Source of the DNA: Nitrospirillum viridazoti
GTDB lineage: Bacteria; Pseudomonadota; Alphaproteobacteria; Azospirillales; Azospirillaceae
Strand: one strand, 5' to 3'
Length of the DNA: 64,000 nt
Assembly (NCBI RefSeq): GCF_007827975.1
Contig: NZ_VITT01000024.1
In this document: piece after piece, positions 49,589 to 57,673 of the stretch
Position numbering within the stretch: the stretch's first letter is position 1
Layout of the letters: every line of letters begins with the position of its first letter
The notes under the pieces: model-generated
Databases searched by the model: none
The model's input: only the letters and a program-made list of their open reading frames with translations
What the model was told of the DNA's origin: nothing
Translations under genes and position numbers: made by a program

Positions 49589-50101
49589 ATGTACCGGTCG
49601 AGCATACGCACACCCCCCCTTGATGCCCCGACGCCGGTGATCCGGCCTGGGGAGGCCGACGACGCCGAGGGCATTCGCCAGGTCCATATCCGCTCCGTCC
49701 ACGCTTTCTGCGCCGGGCATTACTCGCCCGAACAACTCATCGCCCTTCTGGGCGGGCGTGAGGCCGCGGACTACCGCACCGCCATGACGGAATGGGGGGA
49801 GCATGTGCTGGTGGCGGAGCAGGCGGGGCGCGTGGTCGGCTTCTCTGCGCTCTACAGCGCCGAGGTCCGGGCCGTCTATGTCGATCCGGTGGCCGCCAAG
49901 GGCACCGGCCGCCGCTTGCTGGAAGAGATCGAGACCCTGGCCCGCGATCGGGGCGCCGGCGCCCTGTACCTCACCTCCTCCATGAACGCGGTGGGGTTTT
50001 ATGAGGCCATGGGCTATCAGCGCCAGGGCCCCCGGCTGATGACCATGGGCTGCGGCACCCAGCTGGCCGCCTGGGGCATGCGCAAGGCGCTCGGCCGTTA
50101 G
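49589..50101 (+). CDS. GNAT-family N-acetyltransferase
   Basis: A 170-residue GNAT protein. Motif A for acetyl-CoA binding is in VRAVYVDPVAAKGTGRRLLEEIETLA (RRLLE with Gly-x-Gly), with ALYLTSSMNAVGFYEAMGYQRQG at the C-terminal motif B. The acceptor is unknown. ATG 49589; upstream codons to 49538 lack family sequence. It is followed 72 bp later by an alpha/beta hydrolase on the same strand. Confidence 0.88.
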   Translation: MYRSSIRTPPLDAPTPVIRPGEADDAEGIRQVHIRSVHAFCAGHYSPEQLIALLGGREAADYRTAMTEWGEHVLVAEQAGRVVGFSALYSAEVRAVYVDPVAAKGTGRRLLEEIETLARDRGAGALYLTSSMNAVGFYEAMGYQRQGPRLMTMGCGTQLAAWGMRKALGR

Positions 50102-50173
50102 GCGGCGGAAGACTTTTCCAATCCCATGGCCTGACGGTAGCTTGGGGGCAAGGTTTCCCCCAACGCCGGATGC

Positions 50174-50941
50174 ATGCCCGTGGCCCCCTCCGACATCACC
50201 GTTCAGCATTTCTTCGGCCGCGACGGCCAGCGCCTGGCCTACCGCGAACTGGGTCAAGGCCGGCCGCTGGTGCTGATCCACGGCTATTTTTCCACCGCCA
50301 CGGTCAACTGGCTGAAGTACGGCCACGCCGCCCGCATCGCGGAGCGCGGCTACCGCGTCATCATGCCCGACCTGCGGGCCCATGGCGACAGTGCCAAGCC
50401 GCATGAGGTGTCGGCCTACCCGCCCGACGTGCTGGCCGACGACGGCCTGGCGCTGGTGGAGCATCTGGGCCTGACCGACTATGACCTGGGCGGCTATTCC
50501 CTGGGCGGGCGCACTACCATGCGCATGCTGGCGCGCGGCGCCACCCCGGCCCGCGCCATCTGCGCCGGCATGGGCCTGGCCGGCCTGACCCATACCGCCG
50601 GCCGGGGGGAGCATTTCCGCCGCATCCTGACCAACCTGGGTACCTTCGAGCGCGGCACGCCGGAATGGATGGCGGAGGCCTTCCTGAAGACGGTCGGTGG
50701 CGACCCCGTCGCCCTGCTCAACATCCTGGAGACCTTCGTCGACACTCCGCCGGGCGTACTGGCCGGCCTGGACCTGCCCATCCTCATCACGGCCGGCGCG
50801 CAGGACCAGGACAACGGATCCGCGTCCGACTTGGTCGCGGCCCTGCCCGACGCCCGCTACGTCGAAATCCCCGGCGACCATATGAGCGCCGTGACCAAGC
50901 CCGACCTGGGCCGGGCCATCGCGGATTTCCTGGCAGGCTGA
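50174..50941 (+). CDS. Alpha/beta-fold hydrolase
   Basis: A 255-residue serine hydrolase. The oxyanion loop is VLIHGYFSTATVNW, the nucleophile elbow is GGYSLGGR (Ser about 113), and the C-terminal His is in IPGDHMSAVT, with an Asp/Glu in LPILITAGAQDQD. The substrate is unknown; relatives include esterases, lactonases and epoxide/haloalkane hydrolases. Start ATG 50174. Its stop lies in a threefold 17-bp tandem repeat that also contains the stop of the next (convergent) gene. Confidence 0.85.
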   Translation: MPVAPSDITVQHFFGRDGQRLAYRELGQGRPLVLIHGYFSTATVNWLKYGHAARIAERGYRVIMPDLRAHGDSAKPHEVSAYPPDVLADDGLALVEHLGLTDYDLGGYSLGGRTTMRMLARGATPARAICAGMGLAGLTHTAGRGEHFRRILTNLGTFERGTPEWMAEAFLKTVGGDPVALLNILETFVDTPPGVLAGLDLPILITAGAQDQDNGSASDLVAALPDARYVEIPGDHMSAVTKPDLGRAIADFLAG

Positions 50942-50982
50942 GTTTAGGGGCAGGCTGAGTTTAGGGGCAGGCTGAGTTTACG
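50932..50982. repeat. 17-bp tandem repeat, three copies, bridging two convergent stops
   Basis: Unit GGCAGGCTGAGTTTAGG at 50932-50948, 50949-50965 and (one change) 50966-50982. Every copy contains TGA on the plus strand and TTTA (TAA on the minus), so the first copy ends the hydrolase and the last ends the minus-strand kinase gene. Confidence 0.9.
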
Positions 50983-51466
50983 GGTGGCGTACGATCACGA
51001 ACCCTTCCGCTTCATCCGGCGGGACGAAGTAGCGGGTGATGGCGTCGAACTCCGCGTCGGTGGCGGCGAAGTCGTGGCCGCCGGCGGCGTTGCGGGTGCG
51101 CAGGCGCTGGCGGCAGACCTCATCGGGCACGTCCAGGTAATGCAGGGTGTGGGCGGCGCCGGCTTCCACGAACAGGCCGCGCATCCATAGGCGCAAGCCG
51201 GGCGTGTTGGCGGGGAAGTCCAGCACCACCGACAGCCCGGCCCGCAGCAAGGCCACGGCGTGCGGCCCCACGACCTGGCGCAAGCGGGCGCTGAGCCGGA
51301 TGTAGTCGGCGACGCTGGCCAGTTCCTCGGGATACAGGCGGGCCAGCCAGTGGTCCTCGCTCAGCAGGATGGTGCCGGGCGCCGCCGCCAGGGTGGCGGT
51401 GAGCGTGGACTTGCCGGCGGCGATCTTGCCGCACACCAGGTGCAGCATGGGTGTGGGGGATGTCAT
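50978..51466 (-). CDS. P-loop ATP-binding protein, kinase-like
   Basis: A 162-residue AAA_33/zeta-type kinase-like protein. Walker A is CGKIAAGKSTLTATLA (residues 12-27), followed by ILLSEDHWLARLYPEEL with a DHWL substrate-binding motif, LSVVLDFPANTPGLRLWMRGL, and a lid rich in Arg (CRQRLRTRNAAGGHDFAATDAEFDAITRYFVPP). This resembles small phosphotransferases that phosphorylate sugars, nucleosides or antibiotics; the target is unknown. ATG 51466. No antitoxin-like partner is present. Confidence 0.82.
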   Translation of the reverse strand: MTSPTPMLHLVCGKIAAGKSTLTATLAAAPGTILLSEDHWLARLYPEELASVADYIRLSARLRQVVGPHAVALLRAGLSVVLDFPANTPGLRLWMRGLFVEAGAAHTLHYLDVPDEVCRQRLRTRNAAGGHDFAATDAEFDAITRYFVPPDEAEGFVIVRHP

Positions 51467-51580
51467 GGTGAGGGTGTCCTTGGGAACCGCGAAGGATGGG
51501 CGAACGCCAACGGCCCGGCCTGACGATCAGGCCGGGGTGGTAATTCGCCTCACGCGCTTGCGGACCAGGATCATCCCGCC

Positions 51581-52918
51581 TTACCCCGCCGCCGCCAGGC
51601 GCGCGCTGCCCCGCGGGCGGGCGTTGCGCCCGGCGGGGGAGGCGTCGGTGACCTGCCACGGCCGCTGGGCACCCAGCGACTCCGCCACGGCGAGGCCGGC
51701 GGACAGGCCGTCCTCATGGAAGCCATAGCCGCAATAGGCGCCGCAGAACCAGGTGCGGCGGGTGCCCTGGATCAGGCCCAATTCCTGCTGCGCCGTCGCG
51801 GCGGCCAGGTCGAACAGCGGGTGGTCGTAGATGAACTCCCGCACCTTCAGCGACGGGCGCGGCTCGGTGATGGGGTTCAGGGTGACGAACAGGGGCACGC
51901 GCTTGTCCAGCCCCTGCAGCAAATTCATCCAGTAGGTGACGGACACCTTGGCGTCGCGGTCCCGGGTGGAATGGGCGCTGTAGTTCCAGCTGGACCAGGC
52001 CTTGGTGCGCCGGGGCATCAGCAGCGGGTCGCGGTGCAGCACCGCCCGGTTCATCTGGTAGCGGAAGGCGCCCAGGACGCGCCGCTCCTCCTCCGACGGG
52101 TCCAGCAGCAGGGCCAGGGCCTGGTCGGCGTGGGTCGCCAGCACGACATGGTCATAGCTGCCGCTCCACCCCTGGGAGTCCTGGATGTGCACGGCGGTGC
52201 CGGAACGCCGCAGGGCGACGATGGCGCGGCCGGTGTGCAGGCGGCCTTCCAGCGACCGGGTCAGGCGGGTGACGTAGGCGCGGCTGCCGCCGGTGACCGT
52301 GCGCCACTGCGGGCGTTCCTTCAGCTTCAGCAGGCCGTGGTTGCAGAAGAAGCGCACGAAGCTTTGCACCGGAAACGACAGCATCTCCCCGATGGTGGAG
52401 GACCAGATGGCGGCCCCCATGGGCAGCAGGTGATCGTAGATGAAGCGATGGCCATAGCGCTGCGCCACCAGGTATTCGCCCAGCGTCATGGCGGCCGCCG
52501 AAGGCTGGTCCAGCAGGGCCGGGGCCGTCTTGTAGAAGCGCAGGATGTCGCGCAGCATCAGGTGGTAGGTGGGCGACAGCAGGTTGCGCTTTTGCGCGAA
52601 CATGCCGGCCAGGTTCGTGCCGGAATATTCCAACTTGCCCCGGTCCAGGGTGACGGCGAAGGACATGTCGGACGCCTGGGTGGGCACGTCCAGATGCTCG
52701 AACAACGCTACCAAGTTGGGATATGTCGCGGCGTTGTAGACGATGAAGCCGGTGTCCACGGGCATGGGATGGGCGCCGCGACCGGGCACATCCACCGTGT
52801 TGGAGTGGCCACCCAGGTAGCTGTTCTGCTCGAACAGGGTCACGTCATGGCCTTGCCGCGCCAACAGCCAGGCGCAGCTCATGCCCGTGATGCCGGCGCC
52901 GATGACGGCGATCTTCAT
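51581..52918 (-). CDS. COG2907-type NAD(P)/FAD-dependent oxidoreductase
   Basis: A 445-residue amine-oxidase-like flavoprotein. The Rossmann FAD-binding motif is IAVIGAGITGMSCAWLLARQG (Gly-rich, residues 3-17), with FEQNSYLGGHSNTVDV and PVDTGFIVYN behind it, and a C-terminal FAD motif GAYCGYGFHEDGLSAGLAVAE. Such proteins are commonly found with photolyases and cyclopropane fatty-acid synthases in photo-oxidative stress operons. I use ATG 52918, preceded by GGGAG; a frame reaching 52984 is possible and would nearly touch phrB. It lies downstream of phrB, 79 bp from its stop. Confidence 0.87.
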   Translation of the reverse strand: MKIAVIGAGITGMSCAWLLARQGHDVTLFEQNSYLGGHSNTVDVPGRGAHPMPVDTGFIVYNAATYPNLVALFEHLDVPTQASDMSFAVTLDRGKLEYSGTNLAGMFAQKRNLLSPTYHLMLRDILRFYKTAPALLDQPSAAAMTLGEYLVAQRYGHRFIYDHLLPMGAAIWSSTIGEMLSFPVQSFVRFFCNHGLLKLKERPQWRTVTGGSRAYVTRLTRSLEGRLHTGRAIVALRRSGTAVHIQDSQGWSGSYDHVVLATHADQALALLLDPSEEERRVLGAFRYQMNRAVLHRDPLLMPRRTKAWSSWNYSAHSTRDRDAKVSVTYWMNLLQGLDKRVPLFVTLNPITEPRPSLKVREFIYDHPLFDLAAATAQQELGLIQGTRRTWFCGAYCGYGFHEDGLSAGLAVAESLGAQRPWQVTDASPAGRNARPRGSARLAAAG

Positions 52919-52997
52919 ACCTGCGCTCCCGCTGCCCGCGTCATTCGCGGGTCCTTGATCATCCATCTGATCTCGCATCGGCATTTAACCCCAGAGG

Positions 52998-54452
52998 TCA
53001 ATCGTTGTCGTCCCTGATCGCCGCGAAGGTGTCCAGCGCCCGCTGCCGCGCCGCCTTATGCTCCACCACCGGGTGGGGGTAGTCGTGGCCGAGGCGCACG
53101 CCGGCCGTTCGCAGGGTGATGGGCTCGGCGGTCCAGGGTTGGTGCAGCACGTGGTCGGGCAGGCCCGCCAGCTCGGGCACCCAGCGGCGGACATAATCAC
53201 CCTTGGCGTCGAACTTCTCGCCCTGCAGCACCGGGTTGAACACGCGGAAATAGGGGGCAGCGTCGGCGCCGCAGCCGGCGATCCATTGCCAGCCGGCGGC
53301 GTTGTTGGCCAGGTCCGCGTCCACCAGCGTGTCCCAGAACCAGGCCTGGCCGGCCGTCCAGGGCAGCAGCAGATGCTTCACCAGGAAGGACCCGACCACC
53401 ATGCGCACCCGGTTGTGCATCCAGCCGGTGGCCCACAGCTCCCGCATCCCGGCGTCGACGATGGGGTAGCCCGTGAGGCCGCGTTGCCACGCCGCCAGAT
53501 GGCCGGCGTTGTCATCCCAGGCGAAGGCCTCGAACTTCGGGTTCAACGGGCGTTCGGGCAGGAAGGGGAAATGATAGAGCAGGTGGTGGCAGAACTCGCG
53601 CCACCCCAGTTCGCGCAGGAACGAGTCCACGCCGTCACCGCCCTGGGTCTTGGCCTGGGCCTGGGCCGCCGCCCAGATCTGGCGGGGGGAGATCTCCCCG
53701 TGGTGCAAATGGGGGGACAGGCGGGATGTCAGCGGCTGCGCCGGGTAGTCGCGCCCGACGGGGTAGCGTGCCACCGCCCGGGCCAGGAAATCCTCCAGAC
53801 GCTGTCGCGCGCCCGCTTCGCCGGGTGTCCAGCTGTCGCGCAGGCCCCCCGCCCAGTCGGGCTTGGTGGGAAGCAGGCCCCAATCCTCCAGCCGGCCGCT
53901 GTCGGGCGGCGTGGGCAGGGTGGCCAGGTGCCGGGGGGTGGGCTCGGGGCGCCCCGGGTCCAACCCTTCCCGCACAGCCTTCCAGAAGGGGGTGAATACC
54001 TTGTAGGGACCGCCTGTGCCGGTCTTCACCGTCCACGGTTCCGCCAGCAGGGCGGCATTGAAGCTGTCGACGGCGATGCCCTCGGCCTTGAGGTCGGCCT
54101 TCAGCGTGCTGTCGCGGGCGATGGCGTGCGGCTCATAGCAGCGGTTCCACACCACGGCCTCCGCCCCCGTCTCCCGTACCAGGGCGCGCAGCGCCACGTC
54201 CGCCCGGCCCCGCCGCAGGATGAGGGGGCAGCCCAGGCCGGCCAGCGCCCCGGACAGGGCCGCCAGGCTGTGGTGCAGCCACCAGCGCGAGGCGCCCCCC
54301 GGCGCCCACGGTCCCGGCGTGTGGTCGTCCAGAATATAGACCGGTACCACCGACCTGCCGGACTGGGCGGCATGGCCCAGCGCGGGGTTGTCGGCCAGGC
54401 GCAGATCTTGACGGAACCAGACGATGACGGGCGGCTTCGGGGCGGCGGACAT
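52998..54452 (-). CDS. phrB: Deoxyribodipyrimidine photolyase
   Basis: A 484-residue DNA photolyase that repairs cyclobutane pyrimidine dimers with blue light. The N-terminal antenna domain starts VIVWFRQDLRLADNPAL. The FAD-binding helical domain contains LSPHLHHGEISPRQIW, LRELGWREFCHHLLY, YPIVDAGMRELWATGWMHNRVRM, NNAAGWQWIAGCGADAAPYFRVFNP and GDYVRRWVPEL, all typical of class I enzymes. ATG 54452 (MSAAPKPPVIVW) is chosen. It is the first gene of a pair with the COG2907 flavoprotein. Confidence 0.95.
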   Translation of the reverse strand: MSAAPKPPVIVWFRQDLRLADNPALGHAAQSGRSVVPVYILDDHTPGPWAPGGASRWWLHHSLAALSGALAGLGCPLILRRGRADVALRALVRETGAEAVVWNRCYEPHAIARDSTLKADLKAEGIAVDSFNAALLAEPWTVKTGTGGPYKVFTPFWKAVREGLDPGRPEPTPRHLATLPTPPDSGRLEDWGLLPTKPDWAGGLRDSWTPGEAGARQRLEDFLARAVARYPVGRDYPAQPLTSRLSPHLHHGEISPRQIWAAAQAQAKTQGGDGVDSFLRELGWREFCHHLLYHFPFLPERPLNPKFEAFAWDDNAGHLAAWQRGLTGYPIVDAGMRELWATGWMHNRVRMVVGSFLVKHLLLPWTAGQAWFWDTLVDADLANNAAGWQWIAGCGADAAPYFRVFNPVLQGEKFDAKGDYVRRWVPELAGLPDHVLHQPWTAEPITLRTAGVRLGHDYPHPVVEHKAARQRALDTFAAIRDDND

Positions 54453-54693
54453 CAGGCAAACCCCAGCATTTCTGCAGATGACAGGCATGCGTCGGCGGGC
54501 CGGCGTGGTGTGAGCGCTACAATAGCGGGCAAGAAAAAAGGCGACATTCGGGGTTGGCCGTAGGGCTGGCGCGGGTTTTGACAGGATGTTGGACGGAACG
54601 CCGCAGGACGAACCGCATATGACGGAAGATACGTACCCGTCCATCCGGTGGATCACCCCCGGCGAAATCTATTCCCCACCCTATACTGATGTA

Positions 54694-54865
54694 TTGGCGT
54701 GCTTGTTTTTCCCAGCAGGGGTCCTATTTGAAACAGTGTCCGCTCGATGATCCAGTGTACCGGTTCCCCCATCCCGGCCTGGCTGCGCACCCCCCAAAGC
54801 GCGTTCGGCGGACGACCTAAGGGCGGCCCGGGTCCCCCCATCCCCGGGCCGCCCGTTTCCTTTTT
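54694..54865 (+). ncRNA. Candidate small RNA, about 170 nt, plus strand
   Basis: Bounded on the left by a -10-like TATACT (54682-54687, no good -35) and on the right by a textbook terminator, with no plus-strand gene that this terminator could serve. The interior has no long open frame. Evidence is weaker than for the 35.7-36.0 kb candidate because only the end is well defined; 6S RNA was considered but not supported. Confidence 0.3.
54821..54865 (+). terminator. Strong intrinsic terminator with no plus-strand gene upstream
   Basis: GGGCGGCCCGGG (54821-54832) and CCCGGGCCGCCC (54843-54854) form a perfect 12-bp stem over 10 nt, followed by GTTTCCTTTTT. It points rightward, whereas both neighbouring genes are on the minus strand. 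Confidence 0.8.
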
Positions 54866-54874
54866 GGGACCCCG

Positions 54875-55624
54875 TCAATATGTGCCGGTATCCGCCAAGT
54901 CGGCCCCCAGGATATGGGTCGAGTGGAAGGCATAGCCGCGATCCCGGTGCAGCAGCACGATGCTGAAGGCGCCCGGGAACAACCGGCGCAGTGCTGCCTC
55001 GCGCACGTCCAGGCCGCCGGTGTAGGCGCCGAAAGCCGGCAGCACCAGGCGGTTGCCGTCGGTGATGAAGCAACGCCCCCCCACCCGCCGCGCCCGCGTC
55101 GGCACGCTGGCCTTGGGATGGTAATGGCCGGAGATTTCACCAGCCGGGGTGAGGTCCCCAGGGGCCGTGTTCTGGGCCTCGTGCCGGAAAACCAGGGGGC
55201 CCTCCACCCAATCGTCCACCACTCGGCCGCCCCAGTCCGGCGGCGGGGCGGGGTCATGGTTGCCCACCACCCACAGCCATTCATGGGCCTGGATCAGCGC
55301 CGCAAGGCGCCGGCCGTCATCGGCCGAGACGCGGGCGCCCGCGCGCCGGTCATGAAAGCTGTCACCCAGGCACAGCACGCGCCGCGGCGCCAGGCGGCGG
55401 CAGGTCGCCTCCAGCCGGGTCAGCGTGGCGGCGGTGTCGTAGGGCGGCAGCAAAGTGCCGCGCCCGGCGAAGGCCGTGCCCTTTTCCAGATGCAGGTCGG
55501 CCACCACCAGCAGGCCCCGGTCCGGCCAGAACAGGGCGCCGCTGGCATCGGCCAGCACCACGGCCCCGTTGACGGTCAGGCTGGTCTGGTCGCCGGTGCT
55601 GCCGGTGCCGAAACGGGCGTTCAT
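54875..55624 (-). CDS. pdeM: PdeM, ligase-associated DNA-damage phosphoesterase
   Basis: A 249-residue calcineurin-like metallophosphoesterase. Metal ligands are in VVADLHLEKG (D-x-H), CLGDSFHDRR, VVGNHDPAP and ISGHYHPKA. This set and the opening 'VNGAVVLADASGALFWPDRGLLVVADLHLEKG' identify PdeM of the ligase-associated DNA damage response group, which normally lies next to Lhr helicase, an ATP-dependent ligase and an exonuclease. Here Lhr is 2 kb away with three other genes between; ligase and exonuclease are not in the window. ATG 55624. Confidence 0.92.
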   Translation of the reverse strand: MNARFGTGSTGDQTSLTVNGAVVLADASGALFWPDRGLLVVADLHLEKGTAFAGRGTLLPPYDTAATLTRLEATCRRLAPRRVLCLGDSFHDRRAGARVSADDGRRLAALIQAHEWLWVVGNHDPAPPPDWGGRVVDDWVEGPLVFRHEAQNTAPGDLTPAGEISGHYHPKASVPTRARRVGGRCFITDGNRLVLPAFGAYTGGLDVREAALRRLFPGAFSIVLLHRDRGYAFHSTHILGADLADTGTY

Positions 55625-55644
55625 GCGAAAGAGGTCCCCATCAG

Positions 55645-56589
55645 TCAGGCGCGCGCCGCGTCCCGGTAGTCCCCGGGTGCTGCATTGTAATGGCGTTTGA
55701 AGGCGCGGCTGAACGCGCTTTCCGATTCATAGCCCACGCGGGCCGCCGTTTCTGCCAGCGACAGCCCCTCGGCCACCAGGTGTCGCACGGCCAGCGTCAT
55801 GCGCACCTGGGCCAGGAAAGCCAGGGGGGCGGGGGCGCCGGCGGTGCGGAAGGCGCGCACCAGGCTGGCGCGGGATAGATGGGCTTGCTCCGCGAGTTGG
55901 TCCAGGGTCCAGGGCCGGGCGGGATCCCGCACCAGGGCAGCCACAACACGGGCGGTTGCCGGTCGGGCCAGCAATCCCGCCACCTCCGTGCCCTCGCCGT
56001 GATCCTCCAGATGTCCGCGCAGGATCATGGTGAACAGGGCGCGGGCCAGGTCGGTGGCGATGGCTCGGGCGCCGGGGCGCGGGGCGGCCACCTCGTCGCG
56101 GATGGTTTCCACCAGCCGGGCCAGGCGCGGCCCGCCGCCGCGCAGGTGCACCGCTTCCGGCAACAGGGCCAGCAGCGGGTTGTCGGCCACCCGTTCAAAG
56201 GCGAATCGCCCGCAGACCAGGTCCAGGGTCGGGGCGGCGAGGGGCCCGCCGGACAGGTCGCTGGTCCGCCGCACCTCCACCACGCCGTTGTCGTGACGCT
56301 CCAGTCTTGTTGTGGCGTCGGCCGGTGCGCCGGCGGTGCGCACCGTGTGCCGCGCGCCGTGGGGTAACAACAGGACATCGCCATCGTTCATGTCCAGGGT
56401 CCGGTCCAGGTCGGGCAGCACCACCTGGGCCTTGCCCGCCGTGACGATGTGGAAGGGCGCCAGACCGAAGGGTTCCCGCCCGTGCGGGGCCGACCAGCCG
56501 GGGCCGAACAGGCAGTGCTGCTCCACCTGCGGGCGCACCTGGATCAGGGGGGCCAGCGCGCTCAGCACATCGTTGCGATCGTCGTCCAT
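55645..56589 (-). CDS. AraC-family transcriptional regulator with cupin sensor
   Basis: A 314-residue AraC/XylS regulator. Residues about 15-170 form a cupin-like sensor (FGLAPFHIVTAGKAQVVLPD, MNDGDVLLLPHGARHTVR), and the C-terminal two helix-turn-helices are at about 210-312 (WTLDQLAEQAHLSRASLVRAFRTAGAPAP, LSLAETAARVGYESESAFSRAFKRHYNAAPGDYR). It is divergent from the carboxymuconolactone-type gene and probably controls it. ATG 56589. Confidence 0.92.
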   Translation of the reverse strand: MDDDRNDVLSALAPLIQVRPQVEQHCLFGPGWSAPHGREPFGLAPFHIVTAGKAQVVLPDLDRTLDMNDGDVLLLPHGARHTVRTAGAPADATTRLERHDNGVVEVRRTSDLSGGPLAAPTLDLVCGRFAFERVADNPLLALLPEAVHLRGGGPRLARLVETIRDEVAAPRPGARAIATDLARALFTMILRGHLEDHGEGTEVAGLLARPATARVVAALVRDPARPWTLDQLAEQAHLSRASLVRAFRTAGAPAPLAFLAQVRMTLAVRHLVAEGLSLAETAARVGYESESAFSRAFKRHYNAAPGDYRDAARA

Positions 56590-56748
56590 CGACTTTGCTT
56601 CACCCAGCCAACGTTGATCCTGCCGGTCATGACCTCGATCCGCCCGGGCATTCAGCGGCGGGCGGGCCGGCGCTACCTTTCACTTATCGAAACGCACACC
56701 GGACGGCGCCTCACCCGACAGCGCCCCGCGGATGAAAGGAAGCAGATC

Positions 56749-57099
56749 ATGATGCTCGATTGGAACCAGTATCGTCAGCAGATTGGCGCCGGCGTCGGCG
56801 CCTATGCCAAGCTCAGCCCCGACACGGTGAAGGGCTACGTCACCATCAGCGGCGCCGGCCAGCACACCAACCACCTGGACGCCAAGACCCGCGAGCTGAT
56901 CGCCCTGGCCGTGGCCGTGAGCGTCAAGTGCGACGGCTGTATCACCGTCCACACCGATGCCGCCATCAAGAACGGCGCGACCAAGGAGGAAATCGCCGAG
57001 GCCCTGGGCGTGGCCGTGGCCATCGGCGCCGGTGCCGCGCTGGTTTATACCACCCGCGTCATGGACGCTTATGACCAGCACCCGTCCACCCAGGGCTGA
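56749..57099 (+). CDS. AhpD-like carboxymuconolactone decarboxylase family protein
   Basis: A 116-residue alkylhydroperoxidase D-like protein. It is all-helical with the redox CxxC and His in VSVKCDGCITVHTDAAI, flanked by the Glu of KTRELIALA and a conserved AEALGVAVAIGAGAALVYTTRVMDA. A peroxide-defence or thiol oxidoreductase role is likely; true decarboxylase activity is not expected with CxxC. ATG 56749 or 56752 have AAAGGA 6-10 nt upstream. Divergent from AraC and followed by a VOC gene. Confidence 0.9.
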   Translation: MMLDWNQYRQQIGAGVGAYAKLSPDTVKGYVTISGAGQHTNHLDAKTRELIALAVAVSVKCDGCITVHTDAAIKNGATKEEIAEALGVAVAIGAGAALVYTTRVMDAYDQHPSTQG

Positions 57100-57223
57100 G
57101 GCCGGGCGCAGTCGAAGCGGTGCGGGGGCGACCCCGCGCCGCTTGCGCCCTGGCCCAGCCGTGCGGGGCGATTGCGGCGGCGGTTGGGGGGATCATAGTG
57201 GAGCGGCCTCAGGGAGGATCGCC

Positions 57224-57637
57224 ATGACCTTTGCCGCACTGGGACTGACGCCTTTGATCAGCGTCTTCGACATGCCTGAGGCGTTGAGGTTCTACCGGGA
57301 GATCCTCGGTTTCGACCTGGTGGCGGCTTCGCCGGAGGTGCAGGCGTGCGAGGGCACCTTTTCCCATTGGGTCTGGCTTCGGCGCGGACAGGCGCAAATC
57401 ATGTTGAATACGCAGTTCGATTCGAACGAACGGCCTGCGGAAAACGATCCGGCGCGGGTGGCCGCGCACGGAGATACGGTCCTGTACATTGGCTGTGCCG
57501 ATGTCGACGAAGCCTTCGACGAGCTCACGCGGCGCGGCCTTCATGCCGACGCGCCGACCATGGCGCCGTACGGGCTGAGGCAGTTCAGCACCAAAGACCC
57601 CGATGGCTATATCATTGTTTTTCAGGAGGTGCGCTAG
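57224..57637 (+). CDS. VOC-superfamily (glyoxalase/bleomycin-resistance fold) protein
   Basis: A 137-residue protein of two beta-alpha-beta-beta-beta modules. It starts LGLTPLISVFDMPEALRFYREILGFDLV, has FSHWVWLRRGQAQIMLN, LYIGCADVDEAFDELTRRG and ends FSTKDPDGYIIVFQE. His and Glu at usual metal positions are present (SHW, FQE), so a metal-dependent lyase, dioxygenase or drug-binding role is possible. ATG 57224 has GGGAGG upstream. It lies 124 bp after the AhpD-like gene. Confidence 0.85.
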   Translation: MTFAALGLTPLISVFDMPEALRFYREILGFDLVAASPEVQACEGTFSHWVWLRRGQAQIMLNTQFDSNERPAENDPARVAAHGDTVLYIGCADVDEAFDELTRRGLHADAPTMAPYGLRQFSTKDPDGYIIVFQEVR

Positions 57638-57673
57638 CGCCGGGGCCATCCCGGCGGCAGGGGTCGGGCGGCC

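Larger units (their letters stand above)
54453..54874. other. Non-coding region between phrB and pdeM
   Basis: 422 bp without a credible coding sequence. It holds the phrB promoter on the minus side; on the plus strand there is a TATACT hexamer (54682-54687) and a strong terminator (54821-54865) about 135-170 bp downstream, which together may define a small RNA. A consensus TTGACA also occurs at 54578-54583 but without a matching -10. Confidence 0.6.

Noticed and set aside
50932..50982. CRISPR array
   Set aside because: The repeats are directly adjacent with no spacers and hold gene stops; no cas genes in the window.
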